From the NCBI RefSeq assembly GCF_001667925.1, contig NZ_LZJR01000096.1:186001-250000 (forward strand): 64,000 nucleotides of DNA. The letters are read 5' to 3'. How positions within the stretch are numbered: the stretch's first letter is position 1; the number at the start of each line of letters is the position of its first letter. Below, one piece after another: positions 1 to 8,067 of the stretch. Under the pieces are notes generated by a model. It had not been told where the DNA came from. It ran no database searches and worked only from the letters and a program-made list of their open reading frames with translations. The position numbers and the translations under genes were made by a program. The stretch comes from Mycobacterium sp. E2479 (GTDB lineage: Bacteria; Actinomycetota; Actinomycetes; Mycobacteriales; Mycobacteriaceae).

Positions 1-602
1 TGGCCGCCAAGCTGGCCGGGTTCGGTTACGCCGTGCTGCTTCCGGATGTCTACTACCGCACCACCGACTGGGCGCCGTTCGACATGGCCACGGTCTTCAG
101 CGACTCGAAAGAACGCGCACGCCTGTTCTCGATGATCGGCAGCGTCACCCCGGACCGGATGGCCACCGACGCCGGCGCGTTCTTCGACTATCTCGCCGCC
201 CGACCCGAGGTGGCCGGCGAGCGATTCGGGGTGTGCGGCTACTGCATGGGCGGCCGGACGTCGCTGATGGTGGCCGGGCGGGTGCCCGACCGGGTGGCCG
301 CGGCGGCCTCCTTCCACGGCGGCGGCCTGGTCACCGACACCGACGACAGCCCGCACCTGCTCGCCGACCGGATGAGCGCCACGGTTTACGTGGGCGGCGC
401 TAAGGACGACGCGTCGTTCACCGCCGAAGACGCCGAACAGCTCGACAAAGCACTGACGGCGGCCGGTGTCGAGCACACCATCGAGTGGTATCCGGCGGGG
501 CATGGATTCGCGGTGCCGGACAACGCGCCGTACGACGTCGCCGCGGCAGAGCGGCATTGGGAGGCGATCGCGGAGGTGTTCGCTTCCGCGCTACCGCGTT
601 AA
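1..602 (+). CDS. Dienelactone hydrolase family protein (5' end outside window)
   Basis: The reading frame is open from base 3, so the true start lies upstream and only the C-terminal 199 residues are present. The alpha/beta-hydrolase core is clear: the nucleophile elbow GYCMGG carries the Cys typical of dienelactone hydrolases, an Asp follows in GGAKDDASF, and the catalytic His is in GHGFAVPDN near the C-terminus. Such enzymes hydrolyse cyclic esters or lactones in the cytosol; many actinobacterial members have no known substrate. The stop codon overlaps the 3' end of the convergent glycosyltransferase remnant by 12 bases. Confidence 0.85.
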   Translation, partial: AAKLAGFGYAVLLPDVYYRTTDWAPFDMATVFSDSKERARLFSMIGSVTPDRMATDAGAFFDYLAARPEVAGERFGVCGYCMGGRTSLMVAGRVPDRVAAAASFHGGGLVTDTDDSPHLLADRMSATVYVGGAKDDASFTAEDAEQLDKALTAAGVEHTIEWYPAGHGFAVPDNAPYDVAAAERHWEAIAEVFASALPR

Positions 603-1202
603 GGCCGTCATCAGCAGTGTCGCGGCCACCGACACCCCGTCGGTGCGGATCGTTGCGGCCACCGACCTCGCCCTGGCGCGGGTCTGGTCGGTCAGGACCG
701 CCGTGAGCGCGGTCGACAGCGATTCGGAGCTGGGAGCGGGACCGTCGTGCGCGGCGCCGATGCCCAGGTCGCGCACCCGGGTCGCCCAGTAGGGCTGGTC
801 GGCCCCCTGGGGCACGACCACCTGCGGGGCGCCCGCCCGGGCGGCCGTCGTAGTGGTGCCCGCCCCGCCGTGGTGCACGACGGCGGCCACCCGCCCGAAC
901 AGAGCCTGGTGGTTGACCTCCCCGACAGCGAAACAGTCGTCCCGGTCGTCGATCGGGTCCAAGCCGGCCCAGCCGTGCCGGCGCAGTTCCTCCTCGGACG
1001 GCATCGCCCCCGTGTTCATCGCCCGCAGTGATTCGCCGAACGGCAGCAGCGGCATTCCGACCCCGGCCAGCAGCTCAACGAATTCGGCGTCCGGCGGCGC
1101 GCTGACCCGCGCGTCGACGCCGAGCGCGCGCAAATGCACCGCGAGCGCGGCGAGCGGCTCGACGCCTCCTCGCGAGTCGTACGCCGACAGCAACACTTGC
1201 AT
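591..1202 (-). pseudogene. GT1 (UGT-like) glycosyltransferase remnant with internal deletion
   Basis: The 203-residue product joins the first ~65 residues of a mycobacterial UGT-like glycosyltransferase (start MQVLLSAYDSRGGVEPL, then APPDAEFVELL) directly to the C-terminal nucleotide-sugar half (DDRDDCFAVGEVN, HHGGAGTTTTAARAGAP, PQGADQPYWATRV). Family members such as those of the glycopeptidolipid and Rv1524/Rv1526c groups are about 400 residues, so roughly 200 residues of the acceptor domain and linker are missing while the frame is kept. It probably cannot work as a transferase. An alternative is a small stand-alone protein, but the exact family ends argue for deletion. The gene converges on and overlaps the dienelactone hydrolase. 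Confidence 0.7.
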
Positions 1203-1275
1203 TCGCCAGCTCCGAAAGACGTGTGGTCGGCAAGCTCTATCGTCGGCGGGGCGTTGGTGCGCATCGCCGGAAGGG

Positions 1276-2379
1276 TCAGAAAGCCGGCAGGTCCACCAAT
1301 TCGGCCAGTCGGGCGCGGTGACGGTAGCCGGTGCCGAACGCCAGCTGGTCGCTCTTGGCCCGCTTGAGGTACAGGTGCGCGGGATATTCCCAGGTCATAC
1401 CGATGCCACCGTGCAGCTGTATGCACTCTTCGGCGGCGTGCACGGCGACCTCGCCGCAGTAGGCCTGGGCGATCGCCGCCGCGGCGTCCGCGTCCTCGGC
1501 GCCCCGCGCGCAGGTGTCGGCCGCGTAGCGCGCCGCGGCGGTAGCCGCGCCGACCTCGAACCACAGATCCGCCAGCCGGTGCTTGATCGCCTGGTACGAG
1601 CCGATCGTGCGGCCGAACTGTCTGCGTTGCCTGACGTATTCCAGCGTGGTTTCGAAGCACCATTGGGCGACCCCCAGTTGCTCCGACGCCAGCAGGGCCG
1701 CCCCGGTCCGGATGGCTTCGGCGATTGGCTGGTCACCCGCCCCGACCCGGGACGACGGCGATCCCGAAAACGACACGGCGGCAAGGGGTCTGGTCATATC
1801 CAGCAAAAGCAGCGGTGAAATCCGCACCCCCGCGGCGTCGCGGGCCACGGTGTGCAGCTCGAGCCCCTCACGACCGGCGACCGGCACCACCAGCACATCG
1901 GCGACGTCGGCACCGGCCACGCTGCTGACGGACCCACTGAGTCCGTCGGCTTCGGCGCTGACCGCGGTAACCGGGTCGCCCGGGGCGCTGGACAGCGGGA
2001 CCACCAACGCCGCGGTCAGCTCGCCGCGGGCCAGAGCCGGCACGGTCGCTGTGTCACCGGCACGCAGCAACGCGATCGTCGCCAGGACCGCGCTGGACAA
2101 ATACGGCACCGGCGCAACGGCCCGGCCGATCTCCTCCATCACCACGGCGGCCTCGCGGACGCTCGCGTCGGCGCCACCCAGCGACTCGGGAACCAGCAGG
2201 CCCGCCACGCCCAGTTCGGTGGCCAGCGTGTGCCACACGCCCGAAAAGTCTTGTGGTTGCTGGTCATAGAGGCCCATCACCGATTCGGATGGGCACCGCT
2301 GGGCGAACAGCTGCCGGACGCCGACCCGCAATGCGTCTTCGGTGTCGGAGTACAGCAGGTCGGCGGTGTGCTCGCTCAT
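1276..2379 (-). CDS. Acyl-CoA dehydrogenase, subunit lacking the usual catalytic Glu motif
   Basis: 367 residues with the acyl-CoA dehydrogenase fold: helical N-terminal part (LGVAGLLVPESLGG), degenerate beta domain, and C-terminal four-helix domain (RRQFGRTIGSYQAIKHRLADL, then LHGGIGMTWEYPAHLYLKRA). It ends soon after that point and lacks the C-terminal EGT-type segment that carries the catalytic Glu in medium-chain enzymes. Its start overlaps the stop of the upstream acyl-CoA dehydrogenase (ATGA), and that partner has the missing segment. Mycobacteria use such adjacent pairs as alpha2beta2 heterotetramers in steroid and side-chain beta-oxidation; by analogy this is the non-catalytic or substrate-binding partner. 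Substrate unknown. Confidence 0.85.
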   Translation of the reverse strand: MSEHTADLLYSDTEDALRVGVRQLFAQRCPSESVMGLYDQQPQDFSGVWHTLATELGVAGLLVPESLGGADASVREAAVVMEEIGRAVAPVPYLSSAVLATIALLRAGDTATVPALARGELTAALVVPLSSAPGDPVTAVSAEADGLSGSVSSVAGADVADVLVVPVAGREGLELHTVARDAAGVRISPLLLLDMTRPLAAVSFSGSPSSRVGAGDQPIAEAIRTGAALLASEQLGVAQWCFETTLEYVRQRRQFGRTIGSYQAIKHRLADLWFEVGAATAAARYAADTCARGAEDADAAAAIAQAYCGEVAVHAAEECIQLHGGIGMTWEYPAHLYLKRAKSDQLAFGTGYRHRARLAELVDLPAF

Positions 2380-3575
2380 CGGGGGAGATCCTTCCAGGCG
2401 GCGTCTTTGTCGACACGATGTTCACCCGGCAGGCCAAGGATCCGCTCGGAAATGGTATTGCGCAGGATTTCTGACGTACCGCCCTCGATCGAATTGCCGC
2501 GCGCGCGCAGGTAGCGGTAGCCGGGCCCGCGACCGACCAGGTCGACCGTCTCGGGTCTGCGCATGGTCCAGTCATCGTAGAGCAGCGCTGCTTCGCCGTG
2601 CAGCTCGATCTCGAAGCCCGAAATCGCTTGTGCCAACTTGGCGAACGCCACCTTCATACCGGCACCTTCGGGGCCGGGCTGACCGGTGGCCGCCTGTTGC
2701 CGCAACCGTTCGCCGGCCAGCCGAAGGACCTCCGCCTCGACCCACAGCCGCATCAGCTGGTCGTGCATGGCGGGGTTGCGCAGCGCCGGCTCGTCGCGCC
2801 AGGCCGCGGTGACCTTGCCGATGTGGCCACCTTCCCGTGGCACCCCGGCGCGCGAGCCGATGGCGACGCGTTCGTTGTTGAGGGTGGTGGTGGCGACCCG
2901 CCAGCCACCGCCCTCCGGGCCGAGCCGATTGGCATCGGGCACCCGGATGTCGGTGAGGAACACCTCGTTGAATTCGGCCTCACCGGTGATCTGACGCAAC
3001 GGCCGGATCTCGACACCGGGTTGCGTCATGTCGCAGAGAAAATAAGTCAGGCCATGGTGTTTGGGCACCGACGGATCGGTCCGTGCGACCAGGATGGCCA
3101 TCTGCGCGTGCTGCGCCTGCGACGTCCACACCTTCTGCCCGTTGATAATCCAATCTTCAGGGTTATGCGCGTCGCGCACCGCACGGGTGGCAACCCCGGC
3201 CAGATCGGACCCGGCGCCCGGCTCGCTGAATAGCTGGCAGTAGATCTGTTCGCCGGTGAACAACGGGCGCAGAAACTTTCGCTTCTGCTCGTCGGTGCCG
3301 AACGCCGCGATCGTCGGCGCCGCCATGCCCATGCCGATGTAATTCTTGCGGGTCCCGCCCACCGGTGCACCGGCGGCGGCCAGCCGGGCATCGACTCGCT
3401 CCTGAGCGGTGCGCGGCAGATCCAGCCCGCCGAAACCGTGCGGCAGGTGCACCCAGGCCAGGCCCGCATCATATTGCGCGCCAAGGAAATCCCGCGGATC
3501 GCTGGTGACCGGATCGTGTTCGTCGAGCAGTGCCTGAACCCGTGCGTCCAGGTCGGCCGTATCGACGGCGGTCAT
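2376..3575 (-). CDS. Acyl-CoA dehydrogenase (FadE), catalytic partner
   Basis: Start chosen at MTAVDTADL because its ATG overlaps the stop of the upstream SDR gene (ATGA); longer versions would run into that gene. 399 residues with FAD/substrate signature FSEPGAGSDLAG, FAD-binding WTSQAQHA, and C-terminal SIEGGTSEILRNTISERILGLPG, which holds the Glu equivalent to the medium-chain dehydrogenase base. It introduces the 2,3-double bond into an acyl-CoA and passes electrons to ETF. It is the middle gene of an SDR-FadE-FadE operon with 4-base overlaps at both junctions, so co-translation with the downstream FadE is likely. Confidence 0.9.
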   Translation of the reverse strand: MTAVDTADLDARVQALLDEHDPVTSDPRDFLGAQYDAGLAWVHLPHGFGGLDLPRTAQERVDARLAAAGAPVGGTRKNYIGMGMAAPTIAAFGTDEQKRKFLRPLFTGEQIYCQLFSEPGAGSDLAGVATRAVRDAHNPEDWIINGQKVWTSQAQHAQMAILVARTDPSVPKHHGLTYFLCDMTQPGVEIRPLRQITGEAEFNEVFLTDIRVPDANRLGPEGGGWRVATTTLNNERVAIGSRAGVPREGGHIGKVTAAWRDEPALRNPAMHDQLMRLWVEAEVLRLAGERLRQQAATGQPGPEGAGMKVAFAKLAQAISGFEIELHGEAALLYDDWTMRRPETVDLVGRGPGYRYLRARGNSIEGGTSEILRNTISERILGLPGEHRVDKDAAWKDLPR

Positions 3576-4354
3576 TGCCCGCCGCCGGGTGCGGACTGGA
3601 ATCCCTGTGCGGCGCCGAGCAGCAGGCCACCGTCGATCACCATGGCCTCGCCGGTGATCCAGCTCGCCGCGTCGGAGACCAGGAAGGCGACGGCGGCGGC
3701 CACGTCGACGGGCTCCCCGATGCGCCCGAGCGCGATTGACGACGCCAGCGGGTCCTCGTTTCCCTTCCACAGCGCCTCGGCCAGCCGGGTGCGCACCACA
3801 CCCGGGCAGATGGCGTTGACCCTGACGCGCGGCGAGAGTTCCAGCGCCAGTTGCTTGGTGACGTGGATCAGCGCGGCCTTGGTGGCGTTGTACATGCCCA
3901 TCGCCGGGGATTGATGCATGCCCCCGATGGAGGCCGTGTTGACGATCGTCCCGCCGTGCTCACCCATCCACGATTTGACGACGAGCGAGGTCCACAGCAG
4001 CGGCGCCCACAAGTTGACGTCGAAGATCTTGGTGAAACGATTGTGATCCTGATCGATCAGCGGACCGTAAGCCGGGTTGGTTCCGGCATTGTTGATCAAG
4101 ATGTCGACGCTGCCGAAGCGCTCCAGCGTGAGCTCGATGCAGCGCCGCGCCGCGTCCTCGTCGACCGCGTGGGCACCCACCCCGAGGGCCTGCTTCCCCA
4201 CCTGGGCGGCGGCCTCGTCGGCGGCCTCCTGCTTGCGCGCGGTGAGCACCACGTTGGCCCCCGCGACCGCCAGCTGCTGGGCTATCGAAAGGCCGATTCC
4301 GCGCGACGCGCCGGTGATGATCGCGGTCCGGCCGCTCAGATCCTGTGAGGTCAT
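3572..4354 (-). CDS. Short-chain dehydrogenase/reductase
   Basis: 260 residues from MTSQDLSG (ATG at 4352-4354). Classical SDR marks are all present: TGASRGIG nucleotide-binding motif near residue 14, NNAG, the Ser of NTASIGG, the YNATK catalytic Tyr/Lys pair, ICPGVVRT and the C-terminal WITGEAMVIDGG. The family oxidises or reduces hydroxyl/keto groups with NAD(P)(H). As first gene of the operon with two acyl-CoA dehydrogenases it may supply a beta-hydroxyacyl-CoA or alcohol oxidation step of the same lipid-degradation route. Substrate cannot be told from sequence. Confidence 0.9.
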   Translation of the reverse strand: MTSQDLSGRTAIITGASRGIGLSIAQQLAVAGANVVLTARKQEAADEAAAQVGKQALGVGAHAVDEDAARRCIELTLERFGSVDILINNAGTNPAYGPLIDQDHNRFTKIFDVNLWAPLLWTSLVVKSWMGEHGGTIVNTASIGGMHQSPAMGMYNATKAALIHVTKQLALELSPRVRVNAICPGVVRTRLAEALWKGNEDPLASSIALGRIGEPVDVAAAVAFLVSDAASWITGEAMVIDGGLLLGAAQGFQSAPGGGQ

Positions 4355-4467
4355 GGTGTCAGGCCTTCCGTCGCGGTGAGAGCCGCCCTGCGGCAGCGCA
4401 GACTTGGTTCGCTGCCGAATTTTATTCACGATGTTTTGGACACGTGTTGAGGTGGTACGCCACGCGC

Positions 4468-4818
4468 ATGTTATCGAAATTGACCCTCATGAAACCGCTG
4501 GTTGTCGCAGGTGCCGTCGCCGCGGCCATCGCCGCGGCGCCCGCGGCCGCTGCTGATGTCTACCTCGCCGGACCGGCCGCCAACTCCCCCGTGCCCACGC
4601 ACGTGACCTTCAAGGACGACCCGGGTGGCGGCGGCTGCGACGCTAACGGAAACTGCGGCTCGGGCGGCCAGTTCAACGGCCCCGGCGGCGGTCCGGGCGG
4701 CCAGGGCTGTGTCCCGGGCGTCGGCTGCGGCTCCGGCGGGCAGAACGCGGGCCCCGGCGGCATTCCCGGCGGACAAGGCTGTCTGCCGGGCGTCGGCTGC
4801 GGTTCCGGCCACGCCTAA
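4468..4818 (+). CDS. Small secreted glycine-rich protein with Cys-containing repeats
   Basis: 116 residues from MLSKLTLMKPLVV (ATG 4468; the ATG at 4489 is an alternative). A typical signal peptide (hydrophobic VVAGAVAAAIAAAPAAAA) is followed by DVYLAGPAANSPVPTHVTF and then Gly/Pro-rich repeats: two near-identical units of the form GPGG-x-PGGQGC-(V/L)-PGVGCGSG, preceded by a degenerate one (GGGGCDANGNCGSGGQFN). Cys residues come in regular pairs, suggesting disulfides outside the cell. I do not recognise a characterised homologue. It ends 3 bases before the stop of the convergent acyl-CoA carboxylase. The 113-base gap to the divergent SDR gene must carry its promoter. Confidence 0.75.
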   Translation: MLSKLTLMKPLVVAGAVAAAIAAAPAAAADVYLAGPAANSPVPTHVTFKDDPGGGGCDANGNCGSGGQFNGPGGGPGGQGCVPGVGCGSGGQNAGPGGIPGGQGCLPGVGCGSGHA

Positions 4819-4821
4819 CCG

Positions 4822-7800
4822 CTAGACCCGTCGGCCTCCCGAGAGCCTGGTGATCCAGGCCCGGGAGGTTGCCGGGTCTATCACGTCGTCCAGTTCGAAC
4901 GTGGTGGCCGACCGCAGCGCCTTTCCGTGCTCGTAGGCAGCGGCCACCAGGCGGTCGAACAGTCTTTGTCGCTCGACGGGACCGCCTGACTCGTCCGCGG
5001 CGGCCAGTTCCTTGCTGAACCCAAGGCGCACAGCGCCTTCCAGGCCCATCCCGCCGATTTCTCCGGTCGGCCAGGCGATGGTGAACTCCGGCGCGCGGAA
5101 TGAACCGCCCGCCATCGCCATTGCGCCAAGCCCATATCCCTTGCGCAAGATGATCATTCCCAGTGGCACCGTCAGCCGCGCCCCCAGGACGAACATCCGG
5201 CCGAAGCGACGAACCGCCGCTTGAATCTCCGCGTCGGGCCCGACCATGAAGCCCGGGGTGTCGCACAGCGAGATCACCGGCAGCCTGAACGACTCGCACA
5301 AGGCCAGGAAGTCGCCGGCTTTGTCGGCGGCCTCGGCATCGATCGCGCCACCGAGGTGATGGGTGCTGTTGGCGATCAACCCGTACGGCACTCCCTCGAC
5401 GCGCACGAGCGCGGTGACTATTCCGACGCCGTAGTCTCCCCTGAGCTCGAGCACCGATTCGACATCGACGATCGCCTCGATCGCCCGGTGCACGTCGTAG
5501 GCGCGTAACCGGTTCTGCGGCACCACATGCCGGGCCAGCCGCGGATCGGGCGCCGCCCAATCACCCACGGTGCCCTGAAAGTAGGACAGGTACCGCTTGG
5601 CCAGCGCGACCGCATGCGCCTCGTCGCGGGCGACCAGGCTGACCACGCCGTTGCGGCGCTGCACGCCGATCGGCCCGATCGCCTCGGGCGGATACACGCC
5701 CAGCCCGCCGCCCTCGATCATCGCCGGCCCGCCCATCCCGATGTTGGCGTCCGGCGTTGCGATGATCACGTCGCACACCCCGGCCAGCGCGGCGTTGCCG
5801 GCGAAGCAGCGGCCCGAAACGACCGATACCAGCGGCACTTTCCCGCTCAGCCCCGCCAGCATCCGGAAGGTGGGGACGTCCAGCCCGGCGGCGCCGCCGA
5901 CGTCGGTGTCGCCCGGCCGCCCGCCGCCGCCCTCGGCGAACAGCACCACGGGCAGCTGCTTTCGCGCCGCGAGGTCGAATACGCGGTCGGTCTTGGCATG
6001 GTTGCGCATGCCTTGCGTACCGGCCAGCACCGTATAGTCGTACGACACCACGACGGCCTGCGCCGCGGCCCTGCCGAACCGCTCCGCGCCGATGGTCGCC
6101 AGCCCGGCGACCAGGCCGTCGGCCGGGGTGTTGACCATCAGGTCCTCCTCCGAGCGACGGCTGCGCTGCGCTGCAATGGCCAGCGCACCGTATTCCACGA
6201 AGCTGTCAGGATCGACGAGGTCGGCGATGTTCTCCCGCGCGGTGCGCCGACCTTGGTTGTGCCGCTTGGTAACCGCCCCTTGACGGCCTTCATCCAGGGT
6301 CAGCGAATGCCGATGCAAGACCTCGTCGAGGTCGGGCCGTGGCCGGTCGAGGTCCATTGTCGCCGCGAAGGATTCGCTGTCGTCGTTGCCCGTCGTGCGG
6401 GTGAAGACCAGCAGCGGGTCTCCGGTCCCGACCACCTGCCCCGGTGTCACCAGGATCCGGACGGTTCGCAGCGCGTCCGGTGCGACGAGCACGTGCTGCA
6501 TCTTCATCGCTTCCAGGACAACCAATTGGCTGCCCGCGGCGTATTCGGCTCCCTCGGAGGCCACCTCGACCACGGTCCCGGCCAGCTGCGCGCGCAGCGC
6601 GTCCTCGCCGGGATAGAGCTCGACCGCGGCCACCCGCGGTTCTTGCTGGTGAGACAGCGCGGCTTGGGCCAATTCGGGCAGCTTCTCATCGAGAAATCCG
6701 GTGCTCACCCAACCGGATTCGACTCGATCGTCGCTCAGCAGCGCGCGCAGGAATCCGATGTTGGTGGGGACGCCCTCGATGCCGAACTCGGCCAGCGCGG
6801 TGCGGGCCTTGCGCACCGCCGACCGCCATGACGACCCGTGCACATCGACGATGAGCTTGGCCAGCAGCGAATCGTATTGGGGGCTTATCGCCAATCCGGT
6901 CCGGCCATACGTGTCGACGCGCACGCCCGGACCGCTCGGCGGGGAGAACACGGCGAGCGTGCCCGAAGACGGGACGACCGACAGGTCGGGGCCGAAGGTC
7001 TCCATATTGATCCGGAGTTGGACGGCGATGCCGTGGTGTGCGGCCGGCTCGCCGATGACCTCCAGCCCGTCGGAGTCGGTTCCGGCCGCCAGCCCCAGCT
7101 GGTAGAAGGATGCGCCGCCGGCGATCGCCAGCTGGACGGCCACCAGGTCGAGCCCGGTGGTTTCTTCGGTGACGGTGTGCTCGACCTGGATTCGTGGGTT
7201 GACCTCGAGGAAGACGAACTGCTCACCGGAGACCAGGAATTCGACGGTGGCGAGCCCGTGCAGGCCCACTCGGGCGCACAGCCGCACCGCCGCCTGGTGC
7301 AGGGCGCGGCGCAGCTCATCCGAAAGACCTTGAGCGGGAGCGATTTCGATGAGTTTCTGGTAGCGCCGCTGAATGCTGCAGTCTCGGTCGCCGACGGCGT
7401 GTGCGTGCGTCTGGTGCCCGGCCGGCGCGGCGACGACCTGCACCTCGATGTGGCGCGCATCGGTGAGCAGCGCCTCGGCGAACAGCGCGGGATCGCCGAA
7501 CCCCAGCTGGGCTTCGGCGGCGCAGCGCTGATAAGCGTCATCGATCTGATCGGCGTTGTGCACCTTGCGCATTCCGCGCCCTCCGCCACCTGCGATGGCC
7601 TTGATCATGATGCCGCCAGCCTGCTCGGCGAAGAATGCCCTGATGTCCTCGACGCTGCTGGGCCCCTCGGTAGCCGGTAGCACCGGCACCCCGGCGGCGA
7701 TCGCGGCGCCACGTGCCGATGTCTTGTTGCCGAGCAGCTCGAGCACCCGGGCGTCTGGTCCCACGAACCTGTAGCCGCCCGTCGCGCAGGCCTCGGCGAA

Positions 7801-8067
7801 TTCGGCCTTCTCGCTGAGGAATCCGTATCCGGGATGAATCAGATTCGCACCTGAGCTTTTCGCCGCAGCCAGCACGGCGGACTGGTCCAGGTAGGCACGC
7901 GGGCCGGCCCCCGGCAGGCCGATCGCCTCGTCGGCCGCGTGCACATGCGGGCTCTCCGCGTCGTCCTCGGCATAGACCGCGATGGTGCGCATGCCCAGTT
8001 CGATTGCGGTGCGGATGATTCGAAGTGCGATCTCGCCGCGGTTGGCGACCAGCAGGCTCGCACTCAT
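4822..8067 (-). CDS. Single-chain multidomain long-chain acyl-CoA carboxylase (LCC type)
   Basis: 1081 residues from MSASLLVANRGEIALR, a start that overlaps the upstream stop (ATGA). Domains in order: biotin carboxylase (about 1-450; KAIAGGGGRGMRK ATP-grasp loop and EVNPRIQVEHTVTEE), a biotinyl domain with LEAMKMQ whose Lys is residue 522, then a full carboxyltransferase (about 575-1081) with both N and C halves (GMGGPAMIEGGG; CDTPGFMVG). Most mycobacterial acyl-CoA carboxylases are split into AccA and AccD; this fused order matches the LCC described from M. avium subsp. paratuberculosis, a homohexamer that carboxylates long- and shorter-chain acyl-CoAs. It is translationally coupled to an acyl-CoA synthetase, which could supply its substrate. 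Confidence 0.92.
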   Translation of the reverse strand: MSASLLVANRGEIALRIIRTAIELGMRTIAVYAEDDAESPHVHAADEAIGLPGAGPRAYLDQSAVLAAAKSSGANLIHPGYGFLSEKAEFAEACATGGYRFVGPDARVLELLGNKTSARGAAIAAGVPVLPATEGPSSVEDIRAFFAEQAGGIMIKAIAGGGGRGMRKVHNADQIDDAYQRCAAEAQLGFGDPALFAEALLTDARHIEVQVVAAPAGHQTHAHAVGDRDCSIQRRYQKLIEIAPAQGLSDELRRALHQAAVRLCARVGLHGLATVEFLVSGEQFVFLEVNPRIQVEHTVTEETTGLDLVAVQLAIAGGASFYQLGLAAGTDSDGLEVIGEPAAHHGIAVQLRINMETFGPDLSVVPSSGTLAVFSPPSGPGVRVDTYGRTGLAISPQYDSLLAKLIVDVHGSSWRSAVRKARTALAEFGIEGVPTNIGFLRALLSDDRVESGWVSTGFLDEKLPELAQAALSHQQEPRVAAVELYPGEDALRAQLAGTVVEVASEGAEYAAGSQLVVLEAMKMQHVLVAPDALRTVRILVTPGQVVGTGDPLLVFTRTTGNDDSESFAATMDLDRPRPDLDEVLHRHSLTLDEGRQGAVTKRHNQGRRTARENIADLVDPDSFVEYGALAIAAQRSRRSEEDLMVNTPADGLVAGLATIGAERFGRAAAQAVVVSYDYTVLAGTQGMRNHAKTDRVFDLAARKQLPVVLFAEGGGGRPGDTDVGGAAGLDVPTFRMLAGLSGKVPLVSVVSGRCFAGNAALAGVCDVIIATPDANIGMGGPAMIEGGGLGVYPPEAIGPIGVQRRNGVVSLVARDEAHAVALAKRYLSYFQGTVGDWAAPDPRLARHVVPQNRLRAYDVHRAIEAIVDVESVLELRGDYGVGIVTALVRVEGVPYGLIANSTHHLGGAIDAEAADKAGDFLALCESFRLPVISLCDTPGFMVGPDAEIQAAVRRFGRMFVLGARLTVPLGMIILRKGYGLGAMAMAGGSFRAPEFTIAWPTGEIGGMGLEGAVRLGFSKELAAADESGGPVERQRLFDRLVAAAYEHGKALRSATTFELDDVIDPATSRAWITRLSGGRRV

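Noticed and set aside
4440-4447. ACACGTGT palindrome before the glycine-rich protein gene
   Set aside because: Eight bases with no second half-site; too short to claim an operator.
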